Source of the DNA: Chlamydoabsidia padenii
Taxonomy: Eukaryota > Mucoromycota > Mucoromycetes > Mucorales > Cunninghamellaceae
Reading direction: 5' to 3'
NCBI GenBank assembly: GCA_025330725.1
Contig: JAIWND010000009.1
Coordinates: 682,001-746,000, forward strand
Length of the DNA stretch: 64,000 bases
The number at the start of each line of letters is the position of its first letter. The stretch's first letter is position 1. Shown one piece after another: positions 24,559-37,239 of this stretch. Made by a program: the position numbers and the translations under genes. The notes beneath the pieces are model-generated. The model made no database searches. It was given only the letters and a program-made list of their open reading frames with translations, and had not been told where the DNA came from.

Positions 24559-25229
24559 GATTTGAGTCCCTAGAGTTCGAGTTCCAAGTGAATGAGGTCC
24601 TTGTTTATGAGTGAGTTCGCCAAGCCCAATACAAGGTTCGTTTTCCTTTTTAACCGCCAAGACAAATCAAAGGAAATATGTGTAAGAGTGTGTAAGAGGT
24701 AAAGGAGGGTAATGTTAAATAATGTAAAGGTGAATAATAAGTTTAAAGTATATAAAGAAGCATTCTATGCAAGGTAAAGCACAAAGAGAAAGAAGGAAAA
24801 GAAAGGAAAAAAGAAGAAGGGGAAACAAAGAAAAGGAAAAATAAAATTAGCTGATCGGGATGTGAATAATTTTCTTCACAGCCAAACCTAACCCACCCTG
24901 CCTGGAGAGAATCAGTTACCGATGATCAGAGGTGATACATACCCACAAGGTGAAATTTAATCGGTCGCATGTAGAAATGCCATTAAAAGCTCAGTATTAA
25001 AAATGGTCGTCGCCACCTTCTACTGATGTTGTACAATACAGGGCAGAAAGGTAAAACGAGTTCTTGATGAATGCAATGGCGGCAGCCCATTGGCTGGTTT
25101 TGAAAATATCAATTGGAATTTCATTTGAGAGTGTGAAGGCATTTCAATTCTTTTCTCTCTCTATCTCTTCCCTTTTTTATTTAATTCTCCATCCTTACAT
25201 ACCATCTATTGAAACACCTTACGTCCATC
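24559..25229. promoter_or_regulatory. Divergent promoter BST1 / TPR-MYND gene
   Basis: This 671-bp region contains a purine-rich stretch at about 24780-24850 and a motif variant TCGGGATGTGAAT at 24855-24867, roughly 300 bp from the BST1 start. No other ORF is convincing. Confidence 0.45.
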
Positions 25230-26594
25230 ATGTCTGCCACTGCTGAATCTGCAACTACTGAACAACAATTGACCCCTGCTACTCAAAAGGCCGCTGTCTC
25301 TATTGAACAACAAGAACAAGGAGAATATCAAGATCGTTATCTGGAAGGTAGCCAACAATTTGTCGCCTATGACTTGTTGGAAGCGCGTGGTAAATCTGGT
25401 GAAACCGACGATCCTGATGTCAAACGTTACCAAGAAGCCAAGTCTTTATTCCGTAAAGGATATGATCTCTGTATGACCATTCCTCGCTCCCTGGAAGAGG
25501 ATGTATTGGCCAAATATGAAGAAGATATCAAAACAGCCGCTGAAACCATGGTGGATGCTTGGTTACTGGACGATAAGGCGGCACCAATGTCTGAACGTGT
25601 CCTTATCTTGGGTCAACAATATGAAAAGGTACTTTTAACTAATATCCCTGAAGAACAAAAGGAAGGCTTCTTTGTCAAATACAGTCTCTTGTTTTCTGCT
25701 TGGATTCTTTTGGTGGGCAAACAATTCGATCACTGGTAAGAGAAATAAACAAACAAAGGATCCATCATGTTTACTTAATCCTCTCTATTATTTAGCATCA
25801 CCACTCTCACTTTGGCTATTGATACTTATGATGACCTGACTGCTCGTGTCTTCTTTTTACGTGCTTCATGCTACTTCTCTACCAACCAACTGGAGTAAGT
25901 ACTATACCTCTCCCCCTCAATACTAGCAATAGGAAAAATGAATTGACTCTAAACTTGACAACTTTATGATTTTTATTGTAGTCTTGGTATCAAGGATTTG
26001 GAAAAAAGCTTGGAATTGGATAGCAATTTCAATTTGGCCTATAGCATTTTGGGATCCGTGTACATGTCACTGAAAAAGCACGACCTGGCACTGGAGAATT
26101 TTGAAAAGTATTTGGAAAAGGGCCACCCTGATACACCCGACAACATCAATGCACTCTACTCCATGTCACTCCTGCATCAAGAACCAAAATCTGACAACAA
26201 GGTGGCCAAGGACTATTATCAAAAAGCCAAGACTGCTGAAGCACGATTCAAGGATCTCTATGGAACTCGTGTTAATATGAATGAAATCAAACGTCAAGCT
26301 ATTCAAGTCCACGAAACTCCTGAAGAAGCCAATCGACTCATCCTCGCCAGCATGCCCAAGAAGAAGTACAATGAAAAGATCGAACAACTTATCAAGGCTG
26401 GTATCCTCAACACATCTTACCCCGCTAGTCCCAATAACTGCTCTCATTGTGGTGCTACTCATCTCAAGGATAGTCCTGGAAAAGCTTTATTGTGCTGTGG
26501 TGGGTGCAAATCGATCTATTATTGTGGTCGTGAATGTCAAAAGTCGGACTTTAAGAATCACAAGGCAACTTGCAAAAAGCTACAACAAAAGTAG
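25230..26594 (+). CDS. TPR-repeat protein with C-terminal MYND zinc finger
   Basis: Exons 25230-25735, 25796-25894 and 25982-26594 give 405 residues. The start is the ATG in CATCATGTCTGCC; an earlier in-frame codon is only TTG. The middle is helical with TPR-like units (GIKDLEKSLELDSNFNLAYS, ILGSVYMSLKKHDLALENF, NALYSMSLLHQ). The C-terminus is a complete MYND finger: CSHCGATHL...LLCCGGCKSIYYCGRECQ...HKATCKKL, with eight metal ligands. MYND fingers bind proline-rich peptides. There is no SET domain between the parts, so it is not an SMYD methyltransferase. Likely a cytosolic scaffold or chaperone-type adaptor; the client is unknown. Confidence 0.87.
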
Positions 26595-26871
26595 GGGTGG
26601 GTGGTAATGATGCTTTGGTGGTGGGATCTTTTTTTTTTTTTTTTACTTACATATATATACATATACATAGTGGTAGTATAGTCTATTCTATTATTATTTA
26701 TGATTCATCTTGTTAATAAAAATGACGATTGTGTACCATATTATATGTCTTCCCGATTGACGGTATTGAAACGCCGCGGCATGAAGTTAAAATTTCTTTT
26801 ACCCCAGTCGGCGTTTCTTCTTTTTCTTTTCTTTTCCTTTTTTCATCGTACTTTACTCTTTTTATTTTAAC
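26595..26871. promoter_or_regulatory. ABCD transporter promoter
   Basis: The 277-bp gap holds a T-run, a polyadenylation-like AATAAA and a degenerate motif pair (TTCCCGATTGA at 26750-26760; GGTATTGAAACGCCG about 26762-26776), 100 bp before the ABCD start. Confidence 0.35.
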
Positions 26872-29800
26872 ATGGCGCATGCTTTATCAGTTTTAACACG
26901 CCGTGGTAAACCATTGTCTAGTTTTATTATTATTACTCTTATCTTTGCTGTCTATAAGGCACGGAAACAATTTGGAAACCAAGTTAATCTCAAGAAAGGA
27001 CAACAAGAATCAACGACCAATGCCGAAAACAAACAAAAGAAGGTGCCCCAAAAAGTAGGTGTCAACTCCAACTTCATTGAACAAATGAAACGGTTACTTC
27101 CCATTTGTATTCCAGGTATTGTATATATGAAGAAGGACTACTGTAATGCTCAACTAGTTGACTAACACTCTGTTTATTCGCTTGATTTATAGGCATATTC
27201 TCAAAGGAATCTGGATTACTCTTTATACTGGCGACTGTTTTGATCGCTCGTACTTGGTTGGACATATGGTAAGGGATTATAGTATGGATGGTATACGGTA
27301 CTAAACTTTCTTACTTGTTCATTCCCTTGTAGGTTCTCTGGCTTCAATGGGTAAAAAAACCCCTCCCCCCCGACATGATATGATAAAAAGTACTATTACT
27401 ATTTGGATCATACTCACACTATTCTGTTTTTGTTGATAGCTCTGTGGTCAAGGCAATTGTATCTCGCAATAGGAAAACATTTATAGCCAAGGTTATCTTT
27501 GAATTTGGATTGATGATGGTAAGGAAAACATGAAGGGGGTGGGGGTGGGTGGAGAAGCGGGCGGAGATGCAAATCTAATTCACCTTATTAATCCTCTCTT
27601 CCTTTTTAAAATAGTGGCCAATGAGTATCGTAAACAACTCATTGAAGCTGACGATCAGTGCTTTATCATTATGCTTCCGTGAACGATTAACCAAGGTAAT
27701 ATACATATAAGATTAATATGGGGGAAACTAATCAGTCTACTTTAATATAGCACGCACATAATCAATATTTAGACGGAATCACTTTTTACAAGATCTCAAA
27801 TTTGGACAACAGATTACAAAATGCCGACCAACTGTTGACACAAGATATTGATAAGTTTTCGGAGAACTTGTCCCATCTTTACTCGGACATTGCAAAACCT
27901 GTGGTGGATATCTTCCTGTTTGCTCATAAACTAGGACAAGCCATGTAAGTATAAAGTAGGATAATTGATCACAATAGATCCGCAATTCACATTGTTATTT
28001 GTTTTTTTTAATAGTGGGAATGAAGCTCCTTTCTACATGATTGCCTATTTTGTTATCTCTGGTGTTTTGCTTCGTGCATTCTCTCCTCCATTTGGTCGAT
28101 GTAAGTCGTGGGCCGGGTGATGAATCGTTATAACTTGAACTAATCTTCCTCTTTTATTAGACACTGCCATTGAACAAAAGCTGGAAGGTGACTTTAGATA
28201 TACTCATGTAAGCGGACAAACAATATTACATCCACTGAAGACTAACTTTACCTTCTCAATATCTTATCCTATAGTCTCGTATCATAACCCATTCTGAAGA
28301 AGTGGCATTCTATGGTGGTGCGGAACGGGAAAAGGAAGTAGTGAACTCTAGCTTCCAAAAGGTAAAATAAAAATAAAAATAAAAATAAAAAAAGCGAGTG
28401 GACTGGAAAAAAAAAACAGGACTTGTATTCACTTTATTGTCTTTTTAGATTGTCAACCATGTACGAAAGGTCTATACCCTTCGCTTCTTGAATGGTATCT
28501 TTGACTCAGTGCTCGTCAAGTACTGTGCTACGATAACTGCATACTAGTAAGTTGACTAATGATTGGTTATTTGTTAATCTAACCTTACCCTCTCTTTATT
28601 TTTGTAGTCTCCTTGCTAGACCTGTCTTTGATCCACGTTATGGTAAGTAAAAGTGATAGTTGGGGTCGGGATATTAGAGTATGGACTGATCATTTACTTC
28701 TTCTGATATCATTTGCACCCCCCCCCTCCTTGAAGCTACACAACATATGGGTGCCCTCAACGATGATCCGGTCAAACTTATGGAAGATTACTCTAGAAAC
28801 TGTAAGTCACCTGCACTAAAACCACTTGGCTCCTTTCTTTAACTTCTTTTGCTATCATCCTCTTTAGCAAGCTACCTTATCAATCTCTCACAAGCGGTTG
28901 GTCGACTGATTCTCACTGGGCGTGATTTGACTCGCTTTGCAGGTTACACGGTAAGTTTAAACCAAGAAAATCAAATGCATGAATCAACAATATGACAGAT
29001 AATCAACTAACCATTCTTTGGGCATTATGTTTAGTCAAGAGTCGCCGAACTATTCGATGTCTTGTCGGATGTGCGCGATGGGAAATACAAGAGAACCATG
29101 GTGTCTGATAAAGAAGGCACTACAACCGAAAGTCAAGGTAAATATGTCACCCACTTGTACCAATAGTGCTCACATAAATGCTTCTTTTTATATTTGTATA
29201 GTTGTAGATTCTAGCAAGATGAAAGGAAAACTTATTGTACAAGATGGTGTCATCATATTTGATAAAGTGCCCATTGTGACTCCAAACAATGATGTCCTGG
29301 TAAGCAAACAAACACATATACACAGGTCACTATGGACAACTAATACTGTTATTCTGCCTTTTTTAGCTCAAGGAATTATCGTTCAAGGTGACTCAAGGCA
29401 TGAACACATTGGTATCTGGTCCAAATGGTTGTGGGTAAGTTGAACTAAATGGCAGGGCAATAGTGACCAATGAAATACCGACTATAATGTGTGTACTAAC
29501 TTTTTTGTTTGTCTTCGCTTAATTCGTTTACAGTAAAAGCTCATTATTCCGTATCCTTGGCGATCTGTGGCCCTTGTTTGGTATGTATACAACATGCATT
29601 AATCAAAATTATGCCCGACAGTGTGTACTAACCTTCTTTTTTTTTTTTTTGGAATGTAGGGGGTAAATTGACCAAGCCTGATGCTAGCAAACTATTCTAT
29701 GTTCCTCAAAAACCATACCTCGCTCTGGGCACCTTCCGGGATCAAATCATCTATCCCCATACTGTCGAAAACGCACGGGACAAAGGCTTTACTGATGACA

Positions 29801-30531
29801 AATTAATGGATCTCTTGGAAACCGTCCATTTGTCTTACCTTGTTGAACGTGAAGGTGGTTGGGATGCTGTGCAAGACTGGGCTGATGTGTAAGATTAAGA
29901 AAAGAAAAAAGTCGATTGTCATGATAAATCTTATAGATAGTTGATACTAACCACATCAACTTTGATTTATTCTTTTGATGGGCGATCGTATAGACTCTCT
30001 GGTGGGGAAAAGCAACGTGTAGCAATGGCAAGACTCTTCTATCACCAGCCACAATTTGTAAGTATTACCTTGTATGGATCAAAATTGGAAACTCAACACA
30101 TTCTCTTACTTTATCTTATTTAATAGGCCATCCTTGACGAATGTACCAGCGCAGTCAGTGTAGATATTGAAGCCATCATGTATGAACACGCTCGAAAACT
30201 CGGTATCACTCTCTTCACCGTATCTCATAGGTAAGTAGCAAACAAAGAAATAGCAAATAGATGAACTAATCCAAATTTTACTTTGTTACATAGAACTTCT
30301 CTTGTCCGTCATCACGAATTCTTACTGCGCTTTGATGGTGAAGGTCATTATGAATTCCGAGAGTAAGTATCACAAGATCAAAAGAACATTTATCTCTTTT
30401 TTTTTTTTTTTTTTTTTTTGTGCCTCTCACTTTATTATGACTTTATTAAACATAGAATGGACCCTGAAGATGCTAGTGCGGCCTTTGGCTTTGGACATGG
30501 TAAATCCAAGCCCCAATCAAAATTACAATAG
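26872..30531 (+). CDS. Peroxisomal ABC half-transporter, ABCD/PXA (ALDP) family
   Basis: Twenty-two exons sum to 683 residues: 26872-27115, 27193-27268, 27333-27350 (18 nt), 27440-27518, 27615-27695, 27751-27944, 28015-28100, 28161-28207, 28275-28361, 28449-28546, 28608-28642, 28736-28801, 28868-28950, 29035-29137, 29202-29299, 29367-29434, 29534-29580, 29660-29888, 29994-30057, 30127-30230, 30294-30362 and 30456-30531. The N-terminal half is the membrane domain with ALDP-type motifs ([46 protein letters not shown]-like [13 protein letters not shown]). The nucleotide-binding domain has Walker A GPNGCGKSS near residue 485, [13 protein letters not shown] and Walker [16 protein letters not shown], then the switch His (TVSHR). 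These half-transporters dimerise and import acyl-CoAs into peroxisomes for beta-oxidation. Whether it is the PXA1 or PXA2 type cannot be decided by eye. Confidence 0.94.
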
Positions 30532-30877
30532 GTATAGTTTTTGTTTTTTTTGAAACTTTCCCCTCCCCTTCCCCCTGAAAAGATGTTTAGAATAGTATAT
30601 AGGAACATACACACATTTATACATATACACAATAAAGAAATACAGTCTTGTAGGTTTATACATCATCCTTTGATTCATGTCCTATTTTTAGAATGTTGTT
30701 TAACTCCGCTATTTAATGGTGGTTGGCTGGATATTCTCACCTCTTCTTTTCTTTATCCTCTCTTTTTTTTTTACTATTGCCCTTATTTCCTTTATTGCTT
30801 ATCCTCCATATAACATATAAATATATATATATATCTAAAGCACATTATATACATTACATCATTATAACCTTTTTGGC
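30532..30877. other. Intergenic
   Basis: This 346-bp AT-rich gap joins the 3' end of the ABCD gene and the 5' side of the RhoGAP gene. It contains T-rich tracts and a short (AT)n run. No motif copy or ORF that I trust. Confidence 0.4.
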
Positions 30878-33800
30878 ATGCAACGCTCTACTAAAGCATC
30901 TCCTCTGGAAGACGAGGTAATGGGAAGAAGAAGGAAAAAAAGATGACTTTTACACTTTATGCAAAATGGAAAACCTACTTTATTACCAGCCAACTAATCA
31001 CACTTACTTTTTAATACTCTCAATTCCTGTATTGTTGTTTGTTTTACTTAGATAAGTAACATTGATGCTCACTCGGAATACATAAAAAAGGCTCTACGGT
31101 GGAGTATTAATGATTTGGAACGGTTTATTAGTCTACTCAAGGCAAGGTAATACAAACACTCATTGCTAAAGGAACATGTTTGACACTATTACTAATCTTT
31201 ACTTTCTTCTTCTTCTTCTTCTTTAGATTGGGTGCCGAAGAACAATATATCAAAACATTATCAGGGATCAGTCGACTCTCTTCTGTAGCTGAACCTGAAG
31301 CCTGCCCCTACTTTGGTCAAGAAAAATCGACTTTTGAACTAGCCACCTTCCAGTATGAACTCTCTTTGGACAAAGTAATTAACTCTCGACGCGAATTCAT
31401 CCAGGCCATGAAAACACAGATTGACGTTCTGGTGATGGTCAGGGTAAGTAGATGGTTCTTATAGGATGGATAAAATAGGGTAGATAACTAACTACTTCTT
31501 TAGGACAAACAAGAACAGCGACGAAAAACCGTTAAACAACATGTTGCTGATAAAAACATGGAATACATTAACTACCGAACTCGAGACTTTATCAAGGTAA
31601 AGAAAAGTAGGAACCAAATTAAAAGTAAGTATACTAACTAATGACGTTTATATCTATCAGGTCGAAAAAATGTATTTCGGCAAATGCGGTGAATTGGCTA
31701 TTGCACAACAACAAGTTCACGAAGGAAACAACACACCTCTCAACAACAATCACGATTCACAAGAACATGGGATACCTTCGGCTTCATTGGATGAACCGAG
31801 ACAATCAACAGAAATCGATAATGATACGGATGGAAGCAGTATATCATCTATGCCTGACACATCATCATTATCACCTCAAGTCACACCATCAAACATTGCT
31901 ACAACTGGTACAATAGTCAACTCTGGTGGAAATGGGGCCATCTCGGCTGGTGGGAACAGGAAAAAGATGGGTGGATTCATGGCTCAAATGCGAACTCAAC
32001 TTGCTGCTGCCACTGCTGGTGCCAATGATCTCTCCAAGCAAAATGCTCGATTTGCTAAAATCAAAAAGGATATACACGATGCAGGTAAGAAAGAAAAGAA
32101 AAGGAAAATACTGATTACATTATTCTAACAAATCACTAATTTGCTTATCATTAGATCACGACTATAGACAAGGTGTACGGTATTTAGAACATCTAAGGAA
32201 GGCACAAATTGAAACCATGAATCATGCAATGAAGGTAGGTGGGAAATGATGTTTAATGACAATTATAATCTTTTTTTACTCACGTTGATTTAGAACGTAG
32301 AAGTGGTCTTACTGGATAAGGCCGAAGCTACCAGGTCCGTGTTATCAAGCATCCTAAACCATGAACATGCAGCTTTACTACGAGAAGCATCGGTAAGTCA
32401 GGGGGGGGGGGGAAATAACAAGTGGGGATCAAATCGTGTTGGATGGGGACTAAATCTTTGTTTTTATTTTATAGCTGACCCAAGGAAACAAGGTACGGGT
32501 GGAATCAATCGACGCTCACTTGGATGTTTCTTTGTTCCGAACAGAATATCAAAACATGCACTTTATCAAGCCCGAACAAGTATTTTACAAAAACTACTAT
32601 AATGGCTTCTACAAAGGTAATGTATTCTCATCCTTCTTTCTCGTAACCAATTTGAAAGCTAACTTTTATTTTTATTTTATGTAGATGTGCTGTTTGGATC
32701 TTCTCTCGATGAATACACAGCAAACCATCAACGAACGGTACCTCTTATTGTCACTAAATGTATAAACGCCGTGGAACAAATGGGTGGACTACAAAAAGAA
32801 GGCATCTATCGTATATCAGGGCGCCAAACTAATGTCGACATGCTCAAGATGGAATTTGAAAAGAATGAAGACACCTTCCAACCCGAAACTCAATATGATG
32901 TATTCACCATTGCTTCTGTCCTCAAGATCTATCTTCGTGAATTGGTAACTCCCTTGGTGCCTTACTCTGTCTCCGATCGATTGACTTACTCTACGGTGCA
33001 AAATCTTCAACAACGCCTGTCCTTCTTACAGCACAAAGTGTCGGAACTATCTCAATCACGTCGGGATACTTTAGAAGCTGTTGTGCGACATTTGGAGAAG
33101 TAAGTCAGAAAATGTCATAATTGATAGGTGGGGGTATACTTTGGGTATACTAATGATTATACTCTATTTACTAAATACAAATAGAGTGAATGCTCACTCC
33201 GATGCTAACAAGATGAACCTTCAGAACTTGTCTTATATGTTTACACCGGCGATATTCCATGACCATAACCAAGCAGATCATCCTGGAGAATGGCGATCGG
33301 ACCTTGTTTTTGAAGACCTTGTGCTTCATCATGATGTTGTGTTTGCTCCGATTGGTAGAAAACAATTGCAACAGCCTCAACAGCAGCAGCAGCAGCAGAC
33401 ACCACAACAGCAACAGCAACAGCAACCCAACATTACATCACCTCCTACACCACTACTTCGTGAACAATCTGGTGATTTCAAGCGACCTTCTCCTGCTTCA
33501 GATCTGGTATCTGGACCAGCTGTACCTAGTAAACCTATCAACAATGCGACTACGCCCCGCTCAAGATCCTCAACACTTACTCAATCCAAACCACCTACGA
33601 TACCATCGCCATCAGGTCAGACGACTACTTCACCCCAACCACCACCACCACATTCTACACCAAATCAACACACTGCCACACCACCGCCAATGCCTTTACC
33701 TACAACACCTTCTCTTCGTGATCAATCTTCTACACTACCTCGTACAATTGAACCCATAGCTATGAACAAGGCCCTCTCTACACCTTCGGCAATTATGACT

Positions 33801-34112
33801 GATTCAGTACACCAATCCAGCATCTTGGACTCACCTTCTCTTCCACCAACATCAGCTCCCATGCTTACAACTACCAGTACAACATCATCAGAAACACCCA
33901 AAACACAAGGTTTGCTACGAAGGGCGACATTAAAGGCAAAGGCTGCGATTCCACCTCGACAACAATCACTACGTTTAAAACAGGGACGATCATCCGGGAC
34001 AACGGCATCAACCACTGAAGATTCATCAGCACCTATATCAACGGAGCCGATAGCACCAATTCCACCATCGTCATTGCCACCCTCCGACAATAGGACACCT
34101 CAAACCGGTTAA
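30878..34112 (+). CDS. F-BAR and RhoGAP domain protein (RGD1-like)
   Basis: Ten exons sum to 843 residues: 30878-30916, 31052-31146, 31227-31443, 31504-31596, 31661-32084, 32155-32234, 32294-32392, 32475-32616, 32685-33099 and 33185-34112. Residues about 15-370 are helical and F-BAR-like (SEYIKKALRWSINDLERFI, FEVATFQ-like FELATFQYELSLDKVI, FIKVEKMYF). They include a Ser/Thr/Asn-rich insertion. The RhoGAP domain begins near residue 400 (FGSSLDEYTANHQRTVPLIV) and has the arginine finger in KEGIYRISG (Arg about 439) and MNLQNLSYMFTPAIF. The last 230 residues are Pro/Ser/Thr-rich with a CAG-encoded Gln tract (33376-33425). Rgd1-type proteins bind membrane and inactivate Rho3/Rho4 at growth sites. 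Gln length may vary. Confidence 0.92.
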
Positions 34113-35160
34113 ATCGACAAGACTGCAACGATAACACCTAGTTTTTACTTTAGCCCTCATTATTATACTAGTTACTCTTATTACTATTCCATTCTATATA
34201 TTATCCTTTTAAACGTTATATGGGGCGTGTGTACTTTGCCTTTTTTTTTTTTTTTAATCTAATAAAACCAATGTCCCCATTTGACAAACATCACTTCTTG
34301 TGTAGCCTATCTCATTGTTATCTTGGGTCTGTGGGCCTTTCGTTTTAGGAAATTTACAATAGGAACAAACATCATTGTGCTGACACGGCAAAGTGATACA
34401 TATGCATGATATTGTGATACATTCCTTTTGACTGGGGTTCGACCGATACAAATAAGGCATTAAAGGGACCCATCATGTGTTCCTGAAAGGGATTAATGTC
34501 GGGGAATCAAAACATATGAATCAAATCAGAGGGTTGTGTGAGATCAAGATGGTTCTTACTTTGTATGTGGGAACGAAAAAAAGGGGAATAGTGATTCTAT
34601 TCTACTCCATGGTTTATTACTGACCGAATATATCATTGTACCTATTCCCTGGTTTTTGTCGGGATTTCAAAATGTACCTTCTTTGAAGAAAAAGGAAAGT
34701 GGACGGATCGTCATCCCCTACGCGCGCGCGAATCCATACATTTTCAGAAAGTATTATTCACCTATTGAGAGCATCGGCATTTGCGCGCGAAAGACAAAAG
34801 GTGGATAATTTGCTGGCAAGGTGGTACAAATGACGAATCAAACTGGACTTATTGAGAAAAAGGTAAATCGTGAAAAAAAAAAAAAAAAATGGTGGGTACA
34901 AGAGAAGAAGAAGAAAAAGACTCTCCCCAGTGAGAATGTGGAAGCACTGATCAGTTGAAACATTGTGTGAAAAGATGAATCAAGCGAAGGGGGAATGCAT
35001 ACTATTATTTGCGCGCGAATGTGTACACATCCTTTTTTGGATGGATTGGGGAGTGATACACTACGAGCATACGAGCGGAGTTTGACATATTTGTCAGGCG
35101 GGTATAAATCAAAGCGTTTTCGCTCTTTTCCTTTTTTTCATTTCTCTTCCGCTTCCAATC

Positions 35161-35194
<34 letters not shown>

Positions 35195-35225
35195 TTTACG
35201 TACTGTTTCCTCCAACAACAGTAAC
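34113..35225. promoter_or_regulatory. Upstream region of PH-domain gene with GCGCGCGAA elements and a motif copy
   Basis: The 1.1-kb stretch holds the recurrent motif (TCGGGATTTCAAA, 34659-34671). It also has three GC-rich sites in an AT-rich background: CGCGCGCGAATCC near 34723, TTGCGCGCGAAAG near 34781 and TTGCGCGCGAATG near 35009. GCGCGCGAAA is the complement of an E2F/MBF-like TTTCGCGC. An about 30-bp T-run precedes the start codon. The opening ORF from 34995 has no ATG-supported start before 35226 that fits the PH protein. Confidence 0.45.
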
Positions 35226-35999
35226 ATGCATCGATATATACAATCATTTTCTTCTCCTACCATTGAAGGCTGGCTAATGAAAAAAGCTAGGACTGGGCTA
35301 CGCAAAACATGGACACGGCGATACTTTATCTTGGAATCACAACAATTACGATGCTACAAAAACAACCAAAGTGATTCTTTACCCATCTCCACCTTTGATC
35401 TTCGTGAATACCAGTTACAGAATCAGTCTACCACCAAGCCATTCACCTTCCAACTGATTCACCAAAACAGCAGCAAAGCCGCCTTGGTCGTCCCACTCTC
35501 ACCCTCACTTCCATCTCCCGATTTATATTTACAAGCTGAAAATGAACAAGAATGGTGCAATTGGGTGGATACTTTGGAACGACATGTTAGAGATCAGCAG
35601 ACACTTACCTGTGACAACAAGAATGATCTGTTTGAGCGCGATGATCATCAACAAGTGGATGTGTTGGACAAATGGTTGGAACGTTATGACTTGATTATTC
35701 CTCGAACTAACCGTTGTACCTCTTCTCTTTTATCTCTGGCTCCTTCCTCTTTTTATGATAACGACCATGATGAAGTAGAAGATGATAATGACTCGGATTT
35801 GGAAGATCTTGGTCGGCAACAAGGACATCGATCGTCAACTCCACCCATCATCACTGAATCATCCTACATGGAACCTCCATTATCATCCAACACCAAGCCG
35901 TCATCAAGATTCCTGGGTTTCCTCTGGACAATGAACACAAAAAAGTCAAAAGTCTCTTCTTCTGGTCTCTCTTCTCCTGTCACCTCAAGTATCCATTGA
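35226..35999 (+). CDS. PH-domain protein
   Basis: Single exon, 257 residues from the ATG at 35226. A PH domain occupies about residues 10-120: SPTIEGWLMKKARTGLRKTW, RRYFILESQQLRCYKN, ISTFDLREYQL, and the closing helix ENEQEWCNWVDTLERHV with its conserved Trp. The basic KKAR...KTWTRR strand pattern suits phosphoinositide binding. The remainder is low complexity with an acidic patch (DEVEDDNDSDLEDL) and Ser-rich ends, with no enzymatic domain. A longer N-terminus is open in frame back to 34995 but crosses the T-run and is not PH-like, so I start at 35226. Confidence 0.85.
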   Translation: MHRYIQSFSSPTIEGWLMKKARTGLRKTWTRRYFILESQQLRCYKNNQSDSLPISTFDLREYQLQNQSTTKPFTFQLIHQNSSKAALVVPLSPSLPSPDLYLQAENEQEWCNWVDTLERHVRDQQTLTCDNKNDLFERDDHQQVDVLDKWLERYDLIIPRTNRCTSSLLSLAPSSFYDNDHDEVEDDNDSDLEDLGRQQGHRSSTPPIITESSYMEPPLSSNTKPSSRFLGFLWTMNTKKSKVSSSGLSSPVTSSIH

Positions 36000-36960
36000 C
36001 ATTATCGGGCTCTCTTGCGGAAGAAAAGGAAATGATAAAGGTTTGGACTTGTTTGGAATGATTCCATCTCTCTTTTTTTTTTTTTTTTTTTTTTTTGGCT
36101 TCACACAAGTATGTAGCCCTATAGTTTATATATATGTATATGTAGTTTTTACCCCTCCCCCACTCATAATAGACTAGATTTACTTTTTTAACTGATCCCC
36201 ACACACTTTATTTAATTCTTATGATACCATTCTCTCCCTCACTCTCTTTTGATTTAATCTAATAAAAAAGAACCTTTGTATACCCTTTTAAAAACATGAC
36301 TCAGCTAAACATAGGCATACGGAATTCAATCGAGCGATGATGATGGCGATATTGAATTCCCGCTGTCAAAACGTGTCTTTTTGCTTTCGAAGGGGGGGGT
36401 GTCAATATTTGTCCGACCAAAGTTACACATTCGTACAACATGGCACTTTTCTCCATTTTGTTTTTACTGCTATAATAATAGGCAATTTGTCGATCATCAC
36501 CAACTTGAGTATAGTTATAACAGGGTTTACAATTTTTTTTTTTTTTACTAAACAGGCTGCTTTATCAAATATTGAGAAGCTTTTGTAATAAATTTGACCC
36601 TAGTTATGGAGAATGCTTATGATGTTTTATGTGTTCTTAGGAAGCTACACATTGTCCAACAATTACCATGCTTACAGACGTTATGCATAAATCTCATGGC
36701 CAAAAAGATAATTTTCAAATCCCGATAAAACACTTTGAGGAACGAGATTTGAAATCCCAATAAACTGTGAAGTTCCGTCTCATATCAAAAACGATCCCCC
36801 ATTCTTTATTGATCCCAATACATACACACGCACATGTTTATTCACTGTACTTTTTATAATGGTTATATTGATATTTCTTTATTTCAATTATGGCATCACT
36901 ACTTTTAACTCTACATCTACAATAAATCCTATAACTACATTTCCATCTTGATAAAGGCCC
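36000..36960. other. Gene-poor stretch with an inverted repeat and motif copies
   Basis: After the PH gene 3' UTR, a 10-bp perfect inverted repeat GGAATTCAAT/ATTGAATTCC occurs at 36321-36330 and 36351-36360. The right arm runs into CCCG, so it resembles the recurrent motif in its GGAATTC variant. Further copies: TTTCAAATCCCGA at 36713-36725 and a weaker TTTGAAATCCCAA at about 36746-36758. No nearby gene start explains them. Confidence 0.4.
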
Positions 36961-37002
36961 AATGTCACATCAATGTTCTATTTCCCCCCCCCTAGCTATT
37001 GA

Positions 37003-37239
37003 CTATTCTACGCCTACATTGTTGAGAGAGGGCAAGCTCCAGTAATCCACAAGGATCACAACAGCCGGCGACGACAATACCAACGCTGATAAGGACATTA
37101 TCCACACGACGACGCTTGTTGTGTCATCTACAATAAAAGACTCGATTCGTTATCAAAATACTTTCAATATGTCACTTACGCAAATAGCTATTTTTATTTC
37201 CAACTTACCATGCACCATTGTCGGTACCCCTAGCTCTTC
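37003..37239 (-). CDS. Possible small transmembrane protein or gene remnant
   Basis: Two blocks join in phase across an 81-bp intron with good signals: 37209-37239 (EELGVPTMVH, donor GTAAG) and 37003-37127 (TTSVVVWIMSLSALVLSSPA, then VVILVDYWSLPSLNNVGVE, stop). The second contains a clear transmembrane-like helix. Upstream in the same frame a short ORF begins MAKDELESNDESLI (from about 37284) but ends in TAG. That TAG immediately precedes the EELG block and could instead be a 3' splice acceptor. Either there is a third exon upstream or the gene is broken. A decayed Gln-rich block near 37440-37560 on the same strand (GGGILQARQQQYQPA, stop, RQQQ) favours decay. Confidence 0.25.

Noticed and set aside
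24559..24660. Extending BST1 upstream to 24660
   Set aside because: The frame is open but contains no ATG before 24558; the apparent start is a TTG codon.
34995..35225. N-terminal extension of the PH protein
   Set aside because: The extension crosses an about 30-bp T-run and encodes a poly-Phe stretch with no PH-family similarity; the start at 35226 gives a normal N-terminus.
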